From assembly GCA_033439265.1 (NCBI GenBank), contig JAVTVX010000026.1, positions 4,837,001-4,901,000 on the forward strand: DNA of 64,000 nt, given 5' to 3'. The position numbers were made by a program, and so were the translations under genes. Position 1 is the first letter of the stretch. The number at the start of each line of letters is the position of its first letter. The notes under the pieces were generated by a model. The model saw only the letters and a list, made by a program, of their open reading frames with translations. It made no database searches and was not told where the DNA came from. This DNA is from Dillenia suffruticosa. Lineage: Eukaryota; Streptophyta; Magnoliopsida; Dilleniales; Dilleniaceae. Positions 1 through 10,639 of the stretch are shown piece after piece.

Positions 1-2100
1 CCGAGTAGACCTAAATGTTTATATACATGTATAATAAATTCCCAAGTTAACATTTTAAATACATATAGATGGCTCAATGCAAGTGAACCGAGTCAATATG
101 AGAGTTTCATGAATAAATGTCCATAATTATACAGCCATCCCAAAAAATAAATAGATGAGTATATCGAGCAAACTAAAATCTCCAATAATTATAGCGGAAG
201 ATTGGTAACATTCATACCTAAACCCGGTGCTATCAAATCCACGTCATTAGTATGAAATCATAAAATTTTTTTTCAGTCTAAGACTAATCCTGTGGGAAAG
301 AAAGTAAGAGGTGAGTATCTATGGGATGATACTCAGCAAGTGAGGGGATTGACATCGTGCTTTCAATATCAAGGGTAAACTTGGAGTGTCAAAGCATGTA
401 ATACAATATCAAGTGTGTAAAAATAGCGTGAAATTTTACATAACTCAAGGCACACATCGGAAAATAACATATGCATCAATCCATGTATCAAGTCACATAT
501 GTAGAGCCGACTGAACAAACAACCCCGGCAATAGTCTACCTTGACCAAGGACGGACGCATTGGACGTTTTCACTATGCAAATATCAAATAATGGCTCTTT
601 ACCCTAATGTTGGCCACAGGCTACTCCAACTAGCCTGTAAATAATATTAATAATATATATAAATATATAGTCGGCCGTGTATGGTGTCCCGCCCAGTGCT
701 AGACAGAGGTAAACTCACGTCTTCCCCGATGAGAGTCAACCTGGGACACCCATACACATGACAATTTGGCGAATATCTTCGGCCGAAACGTATCCGGTCA
801 CAAGTGGTATCTCTACCAAATGTCCTTCATAATTACGGAATGCTATAGGAAGCATATCACCATATCACCAAGTTGGTCGGGCACGTAACCCCATGCATCA
901 CATCACCACGTCGATCGGACATATAGTCCCATGCATCGTAATATAACATCGGTCGGGCGTACAGCCTAAATAATACATGTAAATCCATTCAAAACTACGT
1001 GCCAATACAGTGGAAGTATTAAAACATGTCAATATATAAAAAAAGGGCACAGTATCCGGTTATCAAACTCATGGATGCAAATCAATAAAATCAACAGTTG
1101 GGACACTCCAATGGTCACAAAAATATGTCTATCAAAATCCAAAAATTTAGTTTTCACATGTATAGAAATCATATTGTTTGAAAATCGGTAAAACATGATT
1201 TGTCAATCAATAGTAGATGTCAAAGTCCTACTTATCTTTCTAGGAAGGGTGGTCACTCCCTATTTTTAAAACAAATCTAATCTGACTTCTCGAGTTTTCA
1301 AAAAGATCAACCTAATCAGATCATCACAATTTAATATCAAATTTTCAAGTATTATAGGGTTTATCCATTTTTCTTAAGTTTGTACAAACCTTAACTCTTC
1401 AATTTATGAATACACTCTAATGTCATCAGTTGCATTTCATTTATAAACAATTAACATACTTTAAACCAAGTCTAATTCAACCATAAAACCACTCAAGGTC
1501 GGAAATAAGCCTTAAAATAAATAAATTTCCTATAAGATAGAAAATATTTGAAAAATCATACACTTTTCGATTCCCATCCAAATGTTTCAAGCCATATGTC
1601 ATTTTCAAGGTATAGAAGTCTATTTTCGTAATACGGAGATCATATTTAGATTGTCTATGAGCAGAACAATTTATAATGAGAAAGGCAGCATCAACCCTTG
1701 AACTCAAATCCCAATTTCCGACTATTTTCATGCATAGGTCAATTTAAACTCCAAGGGAAACTATTCTAATCAATTTAATTTGATTCTATCATCCTGAACA
1801 GTCCTATTTCATATAAATTCCTATACTTAACCTAATGAACCACATACAATATCCGAAAATGCATTATATTCAAATCTAGTTTACATTCTAGTATATACAA
1901 AACTTCTTATCCTAAATTTACCCTAAATTCAATAACCAAATCGAATGGGTCCGAAATCCCTCACCTAGGGTTTTCTCGGAGCGCAAACCTTTGTTCGAAT
2001 ATCTTCTCGATCACTCCAAAATCTGTAATGCTCCCTATCATGACAAGATTTATTAGTTAGGTCATAAACACTTAGATCAGAATCAAAACCCTAAGTTAGT

Positions 2101-2460
2101 TACATGCGCAGAGATTCGTGGGTTGTCACGGGCTCACGGGCCATCGCGGCCTCGCTGGCTACAGCGGGCTCATGGGTCAGTAGGCTGTGGGCTTGCGGGC
2201 TGCAGTGGGCTCGCGGGCTATGCGCTAACGGGCTAGCATGCGCTCACGAGCAGGCGCGTGCTCGTGAGAGGGTCACGCTCTGTGTTTGTGCTGTGCTCGT
2301 GCGGGGAGGATCGCGTAGTAGCGCGATCGTGCTCGCGCTGGGTGGATCGCGCAGGGGTACGCTTGGCTCTCGCTGGGGAGATCGCACGGTGGCAGAAGGA
2401 GTTGCAATCACGCTTGTGGAAGGTTGGTGCTCGCGGGAGGAAGAAGCAACGGCGGCAAAG
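2101..2460. repeat. GC-rich imperfect minisatellite inside the LTR
   Basis: This is the only clearly GC-rich stretch in the left 9 kb. It consists of imperfect copies of a short unit of the type GCGGGCT or CACGGGCT, followed by GATCGCG-rich copies. The long open frames across it come from the absence of AT-rich stops. I see no protein family in them. Confidence 0.6.
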
Positions 2461-2504
2461 CGAGCGGTGGCGATGGCTGGTGGGATCGGGCGAAGCCGAA
2501 GAGA

Positions 2505-2790
2505 GAGAGAGAGAGAGAGAAAAATAGAGAGTAATGTAGAGAGAGAAGACAGAGGGGTCGGCCAGGTGGTGGTGACAATGGTACCATCAGTAAGCGGTGG
2601 AGAGAATGGCGGAGAAGAGGGAATGTGACTGTGTGTGCGGCAAAAGGAGAGAGCAGCGGGAGGGAGACGAAGAGACGGGAGAGGGAGAGATTAGGGCTAA
2701 AAGCCTTAATCACATTTGGGGGAGGGGCTGCGTTTTCGGCCAAAATGCAGCGCTTCCCCCTTTTTCTTTTTCTTTTTCTTTTTCTTTTTT
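2505..2790. repeat. Simple repeats: (GA)n near 2505-2540 and (TTTTTC)n at 2759-2790
   Basis: A GA-rich run (AGAGAGAGAGAG) and a run of TTTTTC units flank a moderately GC-rich leader-like segment. On the minus strand these correspond to the CT-rich region typical of LTR leader sequence. Confidence 0.8.
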
Positions 2791-3029
2791 TTTTATAATT
2801 ATATATATATATATGTATATATATAATTTCACACCCATATTTCGCTAGAATGCAAATTTCATAAAAATGAGGCTTATTATGATTGCGAACACAAAAACTT
2901 AAAATACACCAAAAATTTAAATTAAATACCCCAAAATCAAAAATCAATATAAATAAAAAAAATTTCTCTGTATATATATATATTTCAAAACTAGTACACT
3001 TGTACGGACACCGCAATGTCGGTGTTACA

Positions 3030-3290
3030 CTTTCTCTCACATACCCTTTTTCTATCAACTCTTTGACTTGTCTTTGAAGCTCCTTTGCCTCTTCTGGATT
3101 GCTTCTATATGCTGGACGATTTGGAATTGATGCACCGAGTATGAAATCGATTTGATGTTCAATCTCTCAGATAGGTGGCAAGCCTTGGGGTAGTTCTTAA
3201 GGAAACACATCTTCGAATTTCTGCAAAAGAGAAACAATAACACCCGGCAAAGAAGGGTTAAGTTTGTCAGTGTTTAAAAGGAATTCCCTA
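3030..3290 (-). pseudogene. Chromovirus reverse transcriptase, N-terminal fragment
   Basis: Minus-strand translation gives the recognisable start of a plant Ty3/gypsy RT: a FEDVFP segment, then GLPPI, EHQIDF, IPNRPAYR, NPEEAKELQRQV and ELIEKGYVRES. This is the region just before the SPC/PKKDG motif. There are two in-frame stops: TAA after VFP, and TGA after GLPPI where the family normally has Arg (a CGA to TGA change). The frame ends exactly where the TGTAACACC LTR begins at 3029, so the catalytic part of RT is separated by that insertion or lost. The wording of these motifs fits chromoviruses of the CRM/Reina kind. Family is certain, clade is probable. Confidence 0.85.
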
Positions 3291-3539
3291 TACATAGTAC
3301 AATCATTGACTGTCTTGAGAGCATTGCTCGCTTAACCTCACCTGTTTTGTCTTAGAAATTCTTTTGTTTTCTCTCGGATTTTACCTCATTGGCCGAACTT
3401 TTCTCTCTTTTCTCTTTCTCACCAAATTCGGCCTTTCTCTCTTTTTTCTCTTCTCTCAACCCATTTTGATTTTTCTGTTTCTGTTGCTCACTCAATTTTT
3501 GCAACCTCACTCGGTTTTCATAGACTTGTTATGGTGTCA

Positions 3540-3890
3540 TCGGAATTAGAGTGATTTTTTATTGATTAAACATAAATGAATATTTGTTGGTGAAACCATC
3601 ATGTTGTACATGTTGATCAAATTGCCAAGGCCTTCCTAACAAAATATGCTCAGCCTACATTGGCACCACATCACATAACATCTCATCTTCATATTTCCCA
3701 ATCCGAAATGGCATAACAACTTACTTTGTAACCCTCACTTCTCCACTATCATTCAACCATTGTAGATTGTATGGTTGAGAATGTTTAGTGGTTGACAAAT
3801 TTAGCTTTCCACTAAAGTCTTACTCGCAATATTAGTAAAACTACCACCGTCAATAATCAAAATGCATACCTTGTATTTTACATGGCAACG
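3540..3890 (-). pseudogene. Retropepsin-type aspartic protease remnant
   Basis: This is the continuation of the gag frame. The active-site segment [13 protein letters not shown] is present near 3830-3870; plant chromoviruses often have DGGS in place of the classical DTGS. A one-base frame change and several stops follow. The second conserved block, HILLGRPWQFD, is readable near 3613-3655 in the shifted frame, followed by HDGFTNKYSF. The protease is therefore broken by a frameshift and at least three stops. Protease lies between gag and RT, as expected for Ty3/gypsy order. Confidence 0.8.
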
Positions 3891-3899
3891 AGTGTGAAA

Positions 3900-5204
3900 G
3901 ATATTCTCTCGTTGTACTTCTTTGTCATCTCCTCTGGCTTGTAAGGTTAAGGCTCGACATGATATTAGCGCGAACATCTCACCATGTTCAACTCCATACT
4001 CCTCAGCTCCGATGGAGACGTCTTCCAATGGAGGCAAACAATCAATGTCACCTTCATCTTCAGACTCGATTGCACCATTTTCTCGAATCACCATAACTCG
4101 CTTGTTTGGACATTGGCTAGCTATATGTCCTCTTCCCTGATATCTGAAGCATTTAATCTCACTAGATCGAGTTAAAGTAGGGGTTGACCTACTTTGAGAA
4201 GTCATGGTGGAGACAGCTGGTTTATGTTCAGGCTTAACTTTGGAGGTAGCTGAATTTTCTTCTTTTTTCGGGTAGCTCATTCTCCAAGATGTTGCTTTCA
4301 GAATCTGTGGTGTTGGTTTTGGTTGTATGTTGCCTCTCTTGAGCTGCCTCTCAACCTTGATTGTCATATGTACTAAATCCTCCAACTCTACATAATGGTG
4401 AAGCTTGATCGTATTGACAATCTCTCGATTTAAACCATTCAAAAATCTAGCCATCGTAGCCTCTCTATCTTCTTCCACATTGGCTCAAATCATAGCCATC
4501 TCTATTTCTTTGTAATACTCATCTACGCTTCGATTATCTTGGTGGAGACTCTGCAACTTTAGATATAAATCCTTATAGTAAGGACTCGGCACAAATCGTC
4601 GTCTCATCACCTTCTTCATCTCACCCCAAGTTTTAATAGGTCGATCCCCATTCCGTAGTCTATTGATGCACAACTGATCCCACCATACAATTGAATAATC
4701 AGTAAACTCAATAACAGCAAGTTTAACCTTCTTTAATTTAGAATATCTGTGACAATCAAAAACTAACTCAATCTTCTTTTCCCACTCAAGATATGTTTCG
4801 GGATCACTTTGACCTTGAAACGACGGAATTTTTATCTTGATACTACCTAAGTTGTTATCTACCCGATTATTAATTTCTCTATTCCGATCAAGTCTCCTAT
4901 GACTACCCACTGATAACCTATCAAACTCCTCTTCTAACCCATCCCCTTCAAACTCATCCACAACTTCAGTTTCTCTTTGATGAAACCTATTCCTCCTGGA
5001 GGGGGTTGGCACTATTAATGGTTACCCCCTTTGCGACCCCTCTTCCACCCTATCCAACCTTTCATGTATAAGATCTAACTCTCTCTTCATCATCCATCTC
5101 ATCTCCCCCATAAATGCTTGTAGTTGTAGATTTGACCCAACTTGTGGTTGAATCCCCTCACTTATGCTATCTTTTTGATTTTGAGTCATGATTGGAATTT
5201 GCAA
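3900..5204 (-). pseudogene. gag: Chromovirus gag with two in-frame stops
   Basis: Three open stretches (5204-5022, 5012-4485, 4478-3801) lie in one reading frame, separated only by a TAA at 5022-5024 and a TGA at 4485-4487. In order it has a basic N-terminus beginning MTQNQ at about 5189, a charged linker, a capsid-type retrotransposon gag domain (SFQGQSDPETYLEWEKKIE; VWWDQL; MKKVMRRRFVP; LQSLHQDNRSVDEYYKEIE), a hinge, and a zinc knuckle near 4140. The knuckle reads [14 protein letters not shown], so the second of the three cysteines of CCHC is Tyr. The downstream half uses a GTG codon where an ORF caller would start, which is not a real start. The protein would bind and package element RNA. 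As it stands it cannot be translated whole. Confidence 0.9.
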
Positions 5205-5994
5205 GATAATGTTAGAAAATAGGAAAGAAGCTCACCACACTCCCTCACGTATTTCACTAAAAAATAATGATTCACTCAAATCCACTCGTGTTTCACTCTT
5301 TGAATTTGGATTTTATTTTTAATGAATTCTCTATTGCCTTTTACCACTCTACTTCACTTAGTAAAGTTCTTTATTGAACTCGAGAACTCAACGTAAAAAT
5401 AATTATCTTGTGAAATTCAATGACTTATATAGAAGAAAGTATAACAAGAAAAGCAATAAGGAAAGAAAAAAATGAGGAATAAGGAAAGTAGCAAATTTAA
5501 AAAAATTTCTAAATTAGAAAGGAAACAGATAAGGAATGGGACAAATAAGGAAGGTAAACAAATAAGGAAGGAGTTCAAGAGAGGAGAACAAATATGGAAG
5601 GTTTGAATTTGGGTAAGCGCACAAATAAGGAAATATTTCAAAACCAACGAAAAAATTTAGAAAATTCTAATTCAAATTTGATAATAACACTTTAGAACAT
5701 GCTAAATTTGAGCAAGATCACAAAATGGAGAATTATCAATTTTGTAAAATTTGAAAACTGCCCTTTTTTTTTTTCACGGACTCTTCTTTTTTTGTGGGTC
5801 TTATTTTTTATCCTTTTTTTTTTTGGAATATGGCAGCACAAAAATAAAGAATAAATACACCAAAAATAAGAAATAAACCAATGAATGAAAAGTTTTTGTC
5901 AAAATGATGAATCGAGATTGGAATTAGAGTTTTTAGACACAAAAAAGAAAAAAATTAAATAAGAATAATTCGTAGGAAAAAAAAACCTGGATTG
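5205..5994 (-). other. Retroelement 5' untranslated leader
   Basis: This is the stretch between the primer-binding site and the gag start. It is AT-rich and without an open frame worth calling. It has T-runs near 5760-5830 and purine-rich copies of an AAATAAGGAA-type word between 5455 and 5640, which look like local slippage repeats. Confidence 0.6.
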
Positions 5995-6006
5995 GCTCTG
6001 ATACCA
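5995..6006 (-). promoter_or_regulatory. Primer-binding site for initiator Met tRNA
   Basis: The minus strand reads TGGTATCAGAGC, complementary to the 3' end of plant initiator Met tRNA. It lies two bases inside the LTR end, as expected. It fixes the orientation of the element (minus) and the inner LTR boundary at 6009. Confidence 0.92.
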
Positions 6007-6008
6007 AC

Positions 6009-6791
6009 TGATGTGAACCTATTGGGTGTAAAAACTCTAGAACCCACGAACAATTAATTTAGCTAAAAAAAATCATCTCAACGAATTATTTGAACCGGTG
6101 AAATTAAAAACCTCAACCCTTGCCCTAAAGGAGGAAGAATCTAAGGTATATGACCTTATACCCGTTTCTCACTAGATCAAGAACTTTGGTATAAAGATGG
6201 AATGAATGACGCCATAATCTAGGTGGTTCGAAATATAGATTGATAAGTCAAAGAACTAAATAAGATTCCCATCTTGAATAAGTTCAAAGCTCTCCAAAGA
6301 ATAAGATATATGTGAAGAACCCTCACAATTTTATTAATTCTCTTCAAAAGTGTTCCCATTTTATACAATGTGTAATGACCTATTTATAGCTAAAGGTAAA
6401 GCGTTAATTAGTAACTAAAAATTTAGTAACTCCCTAAACAATAAACAATTAGAAAACTAAAACATAAATTATAAAAAAATAAAAATAAAAATTAGGAAAC
6501 TAAATAAATCAAACTATTTTGACCAAATTTTGTAGCTATTTTTTTTTATTTTTGTCCTCCCTTGATTTTGGATAGTTTTGGGCCTTTTATTCTTCCAACC
6601 GGGCTTGTATGAGCATAATTAAGACCCTTTTTGGTTCTTTATTTATTTGAATTCCAATTTCTTGTTGTAAAACCTCTTGAATTAAGTTATTCAGTACTTT
6701 TTTGAATCTTTTAATTCGGGTCTTTGTCACCGGTCCAACTGGAACTTGAGTTGGATCTTGTGAATTTCTTGCAATTTTGATGACCTCATCA
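6009..6791 (-). mobile_element. 5' LTR of the gag-bearing chromovirus
   Basis: The inner end is set by the primer-binding site: the LTR ends CACATCA at 6009. The likely outer end is TGATGAGG at 6791, giving matching TGATG/CATCA termini and a length of about 783 bp. A TATA box (GCTATAAATA) lies at 6381-6390 on the minus strand, with AATAAAAT about 50 bases downstream. A frame at 6587-6791 reads GPVTKTRIKRFKKVLNNLIQ, the conserved C-terminal tail of a chromovirus polyprotein. In an intact element it would be the end of pol running into the 3' LTR. The 3' LTR of this copy is not in the window, so the outer boundary could be off by some bases. Confidence 0.75.
6376..6395 (-). promoter_or_regulatory. 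LTR TATA box
   Basis: GCTATAAATAGG on the minus strand, in the middle of the LTR and about 370 bases upstream of the primer-binding site. This is a normal U3 position for plant retroelement promoters. Confidence 0.7.
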
Positions 6792-7613
6792 TGTTCACTC
6801 TCTCTCAATAAGAAGCCTCATTGTTTTGGTCTTTTCTCATACTACAAACTCACTTTCTCACATTACTATGCTACTCTTCATTAATTGTATGTCTCCCACC
6901 AACCAAGATCCAAAGGCTTACAATTTTGTTCCAAAGGCTCAAAATTTTGATCCAATTCGGAGCTAAATCCTCACCATTGGTGTGTTTTCAAGAAAACCTA
7001 TTCTTTCACTCAATGAATAGTATTTTTGTCTCCCACTAACTCAATCCAAGGGTCTAAATTAATTCATCTCACTTCAAACACAATTTCCACCCTTGGATTA
7101 ACTTCTCAAAGGCCAAGCAATTTCTTCTCTCCATCACCTCAACCGGCCACCTCACCTATCCCACTCTCTACACCCTTGTTTGGTCACGGTTTAGGGAAGA
7201 GCATTTACCAAATTACTTCCGGCTCAACCATTGATCATCTCAAGGGCTATTTCTCACCATTGGATTATTTTGCACCAAACCAAGAATCATTTTCTCTCAC
7301 TCCATTTATCTAATAGTTAATATCTAGTCACAAACCAATCAAATATCTTAATCATCCACTCATACCACAACCTCATTAGTTGCTTATTTCTCTCCATTTT
7401 CTCTCATTCCATTTAGAGTCATCCTCATTATTATTGGACTATCGGTGGTCATTTTTGAAAAATTTTGAATTTCCGGCGATTGAGCTGAAATTTTCGAGAG
7501 CGATTTTAGCGGAGAAATTTCTTGGTGGATTTTTATATATAGAAACATGAGTAATATCATACGTAAAATGAAAGGGAGTACAATTATTAATACACCGAGA
7601 TATCGGTATTACA
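6792..7613 (-). mobile_element. LTR fragment starting TGTAATACC
   Basis: The minus strand starts TGTAATACCGATATCTCGGTGT at 7613, closely similar to the start of the LTR at 3029 (TGTAACACCGACATTGCGGTGT). This indicates an LTR of the same broad type. It runs leftwards to the outer end of the chromovirus LTR at 6791, where it stops abruptly. The simplest reading is that the gag-bearing element inserted into it. No coding domain is seen in it. Confidence 0.5.
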
Positions 7614-7629
7614 TTTCTCCTGTTGGGCC

Positions 7630-9192
7630 ACCTTAATAAAATCACTATCTTTCCCCTCTTAATCCTTACTAAAATCAGAACCCATAGCCTTCCACTTCTT
7701 TTGCCTTTTTCCCTTCTTTTGCCTTTTTCCCTTCTTGATCTTCATCAGAATCCTTTAAATCATCACAAAGTCTACGCAACATATCATAGTGCATTTATAA
7801 GAAATTGGACTGAATTTGAATTGACTCATCCAAAAACATTTTAAGTTCGTGTTTGATACTCATTCTTTGCAAAACAAATGGTATAAGTACTCCATATATA
7901 TCCATAAATATCGTCGTAAGTACTCTAAATTAGTGCTTGTAAGTTTACCTTAATTTTTTCTCCACTCCCTTCAACACTTGCTTCTTCAACACTTATTTCA
8001 ATAGATATTTTCACAGACAACAAACCCTATAAATAAATAGTACAAGATAGTACAAGATGAAAGTTACAATTCAGATTCATTCAGATTCCACAACATAAAT
8101 TTAAGTCAGAGTTATTACATAATGCAGTATAAATTGAACTTACATTTATACGCTCCAATCCAAGTTTTCGATTTACCTGATCTGTCGTCCAATAGCGAGT
8201 AGGTAATTTTGTTATTTGGTCGTCCAAATCATCAATTCTCACATTCTCAAAATAAAAAATCTATGCATAGAACAATATTGTTAAAATAAATTGTTATATT
8301 TATAAAAATTGACTTGAATTGCATTTAAATTGAAAGCTTACCATATGTAAAAATAAACAACTACTAATTCTTATCTTCTTTCTCTCTTCCTCCTCTCTTC
8401 CTCGACCTTTGAATTAACAAATCTCATCAGCTAACCATTATAATACCAAATTAGTCCAATTGTATTGGTTAGCATTCTCAACATCATTGGTAGCAATAAG
8501 GTTTCTCGAAACAGTGAAGACATTCGTGGTTGGACATAAAAAGTATCCAAAGATAAATAATAAGAAATACCGTTTGAACATGGGGAAGTGCATTTAGATC
8601 TCTTGTTTTAATTAGCTATGATTTAGTCTCAAGAAATACTTTCTTATTTCCGAGAATTCAATCGACGAACAATCCAAAACATCACATCCTGTGTAAAGGA
8701 TTCCTAAAATTCATCCTACTTCTACTGTGAGCCTAAAATTTTGATTTGGAGCGATGAAAGACATTTTTCCATTAGTTCAAATCTCATTACAAGTTCCTCA
8801 CACAATTTTTAGCTCAGTGTATCACAGATAAGCTTCAAAAGCTTTCCGAATCCCATTTGTTTGACTACATGTTTCATATCATTAGTCAGAGTAGAAAATA
8901 GCTCTCTTATTTGCAAAAGCACCTTGTTTGCATCGGTGTACTCATTGCTCTCCTCACCCTTACCCCAACAAATTCTTTTACTGTCTTTCCATTTTCATTT
9001 ATTTCAGTCATTCAAAACAATAACATTTTCAGTGTAATCTATTCAATTCACATCAAAATATATATAATGAATAATGAGTAAAATAAACTACTCACCGTTA
9101 TCTCTAGCTTGCTTGTGGTAGATTTCACTTTCTTCTTAGAAAAAATTTCCTTTCTATTCTCTGACATAGCAGCGTCGTTGGTATACATAGTG
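7630..9192 (-). pseudogene. Degenerate plant gene, transposon-associated (DUF1985/aminotransferase-like type)
   Basis: Minus-strand exon-like pieces are readable among introns and stops. A start-like piece at 9192-9100 (MYTNDAAMSENRKE, rich in Lys) ends at a GTGAGT donor. A piece near 8920-8710 reads VVKQMGFGKLLKL, one stop, then KLCEELVMRFE. This is the pattern of the N-terminal domain of plant-specific proteins often linked to Ulp1-protease or Mutator-like elements (QMGFGxLLxL followed by LCxxLVxxF). A piece near 8590-8420 reads FGYFLCPTTNVFTVSRNLIA followed by NWTNLVL, again like that family (FLCPT then NW). A Lys/Asp/Glu-rich tail lies near 7790-7650. Several stops break the frame. Family assignment is from memory of these patterns and is moderate. 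No function can be claimed for this copy. Confidence 0.4.
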
Positions 9193-9567
9193 AGTTTGAT
9201 GTGTGCTTTTTATTTTTGATGGTTTTTGAAATCAGAAATTTCTTACAATTTCAAAATCTGTCCTCACAATCGTCACACATCTTTTGAAATTTTTGCACTC
9301 TCTTACTCTCTTAACCTATTCTCTTAATCAATTTAGATGCAAGTTGAGTAAAAATGGAATAAGAATAGATTTAATCTCAAAATTAATTTAATGTCAATGT
9401 TAAAAATCGCAGTTGTTTAATCATTAAAGTCAACGAATAATGGTGATAAGTACTTGAAAAGACATTAGCCTGCACAATAGCCAAGTTAAAACCCCATCCA
9501 TTTGATTCGATAAAGCATTACCCACCCCCACCCCAACCATTGGATCGCCACCAAATATATATATAAA
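9193..9567. other. Non-coding flank left of the Helitron end
   Basis: No gene seen. The stretch contains T-rich sequence and a C-rich run near 9528-9540, and ends in an alternating AT tract immediately before the Helitron terminus. Confidence 0.5.
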
Positions 9568-9600
9568 CTAGGAGGTGTACACCGCGCGCTGCGCGGTGTA
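9568..9600 (-). mobile_element. Helitron 3' terminus: hairpin plus CTAG
   Basis: Read on the minus strand, a 10-bp perfect stem (TACACCGCGC / GCGCGGTGTA, loop AGC) at 9578-9600 is followed by six bases and then CTAG at 9571-9568, with T as the next host base. Hairpin, spacing, CTRR end and the flanking T are all as expected of Helitrons. The GC-rich stem stands out in AT-rich surroundings. The host flank is an alternating AT tract, a common Helitron target. Confidence 0.8.
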
Positions 9601-10137
9601 GTGTTTTGATTTTGGCTACAAATTGAGGGGAGTTGCCCGGTGTGGTTTAGTAAAATTCGTATTAATTTCAATTTTGATTTTGGCTGCAAATTGAGGGGCT
9701 AAATTTTATCAAACTTTTGAATGGCGACCCACCAATATTATATGATAAGAATTTTTTAAATTTTACTAATTATAAAATCTTTTAAAATATAAATTTTAGT
9801 ATTAATATTTTAATATATTAAATATTAATACTTCAGGTTTTAAAATAAAATATTATATATTGTAAATATTTAATTCTTATAATATTAATATTTTTTAGTA
9901 TTAATACTAATTTGTAATATTAAAAATTAGTATTTAATAATTTATATATTAAATATTAAATATTTTTTGTATATATTCAAATTGTTGATTATTTGGAATA
10001 TTAAATCAAAATTAAAAATTTTATAAAATATTAAATTGAATATTAAATTACCATGGTAATTCTGATTAAATAATAATCTGATTAAAAAATTTTATGATTG
10101 TATTTAAAATATCTAAAATATTTGTAATGCGTTCATC
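9601..10137 (-). repeat. Helitron 3' subterminal segment, copy 1
   Basis: This segment is repeated almost base for base at 12731-13277, starting inside the hairpin arm (GCGCGGTGTAGTG against CGCGCGGTATAGTG) and ending at a TTTGTAATGCGTTCATC-type word. Its second half, from GGGGCTAAATTTTATC through the long AT palindromic words to CCATGGTAATTCTG, is homologous to the AT-rich half of every monomer of the array. Confidence 0.8.
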
Positions 10138-10147
10138 TAAAATTTTA

Positions 10148-10628
10148 TGCGTTCATTGAGCTGCACAATCATACCCTAAAACCAACAACGTAGATGATCA
10201 CATCCAACCAAAGGTATAAGAAAAAATTTGGCAAAGAATCAAGTACAGAAACAGTAAAAGTTGCGGACATTAATCATCATTCTCAAGAAAAACTCATCAA
10301 GTTATGAAAGAATTTATAAAAAACAACAACTCAATATAGGAGTGTGGACTCAATCTGTATTCTTTCTCTGAAAAAGGGATGCAGGCATACATAACAAAAG
10401 CAAAAACCAGAGTCAATGTGACAACTGAATTTCTCAGGTAAAGCACAAAGAGAATATCTATCTATTGTGAGATCAATATAGTATCACAGAGAGAAACTTA
10501 CTTCTAAGAGTTGCACGTTTATTAGAGTGGATATTGTACGCATCTTCCAAAACATTTTTTCAAATATCTATAATATATTCTCTTGGGACACCTCCACAAT
10601 TTAGAAAAGCAATCAGGTGCGAGGAGAT
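10148..10628 (-). pseudogene. Captured exons resembling an RNA-dependent RNA polymerase (RDR)
   Basis: An exon-like piece at 10628-10502 (minus) reads HLIAFLNCGGVPREYIIDI, a stop, KNVLEDAYNIHSNKRATLR. The LIALLxYGGVPxEFF...LEEA...NKRAALR pattern belongs to plant cellular RDR proteins (probably the RDR3/4/5 group), near the end of the catalytic domain. The piece ends at a perfect GTAAGT donor (10501-10496). A 326-base intron follows to a TTGGTTTTAG acceptor (10176), then a short second exon (10175-10148) that continues in frame for seven codons (RYDCAAQ) before a stop and the junction with Helitron sequence. An internal TGA and truncation on both sides make it a pseudogene fragment. It lies on the same strand as the Helitron and is less AT-rich than its neighbours, both typical of Helitron gene capture. 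Family recognition is by motif only. Confidence 0.55.
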
Positions 10629-10639
10629 AATTTGTTAGA

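Larger units (their letters stand above)
1..3029 (-). mobile_element. Long LTR of a Tekay/Del-like chromovirus (partial)
   Basis: On the minus strand the segment begins with TGTAACACCGACAT at 3029, the usual start of Tekay/Del-type plant chromovirus LTRs, and runs off the left edge of the window, so the LTR is longer than 3 kb. It follows directly on an interrupted reverse transcriptase reading frame, which marks 3029/3030 as an insertion junction. Inside, on the minus strand, there is a pyrimidine-rich leader with CCCTAATCTCTCCCTCTCC near 2690, a GC-rich block (2100-2460), and a long AT-rich tail with a CACTTGCTGAGTAT-type segment near 330-350. Because the sequence to its right is another element's pol gene, this is either a 5' LTR whose body lies left of the window or a solo LTR. 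The clade name is inferred from LTR start and length, not from a coding domain. Confidence 0.6.

Noticed and set aside
2104-2628. 174-codon plus-strand ORF in the GC-rich block
   Set aside because: It lies inside an LTR, is built of short GC-rich repeats, overlaps other long frames and shows no domain.
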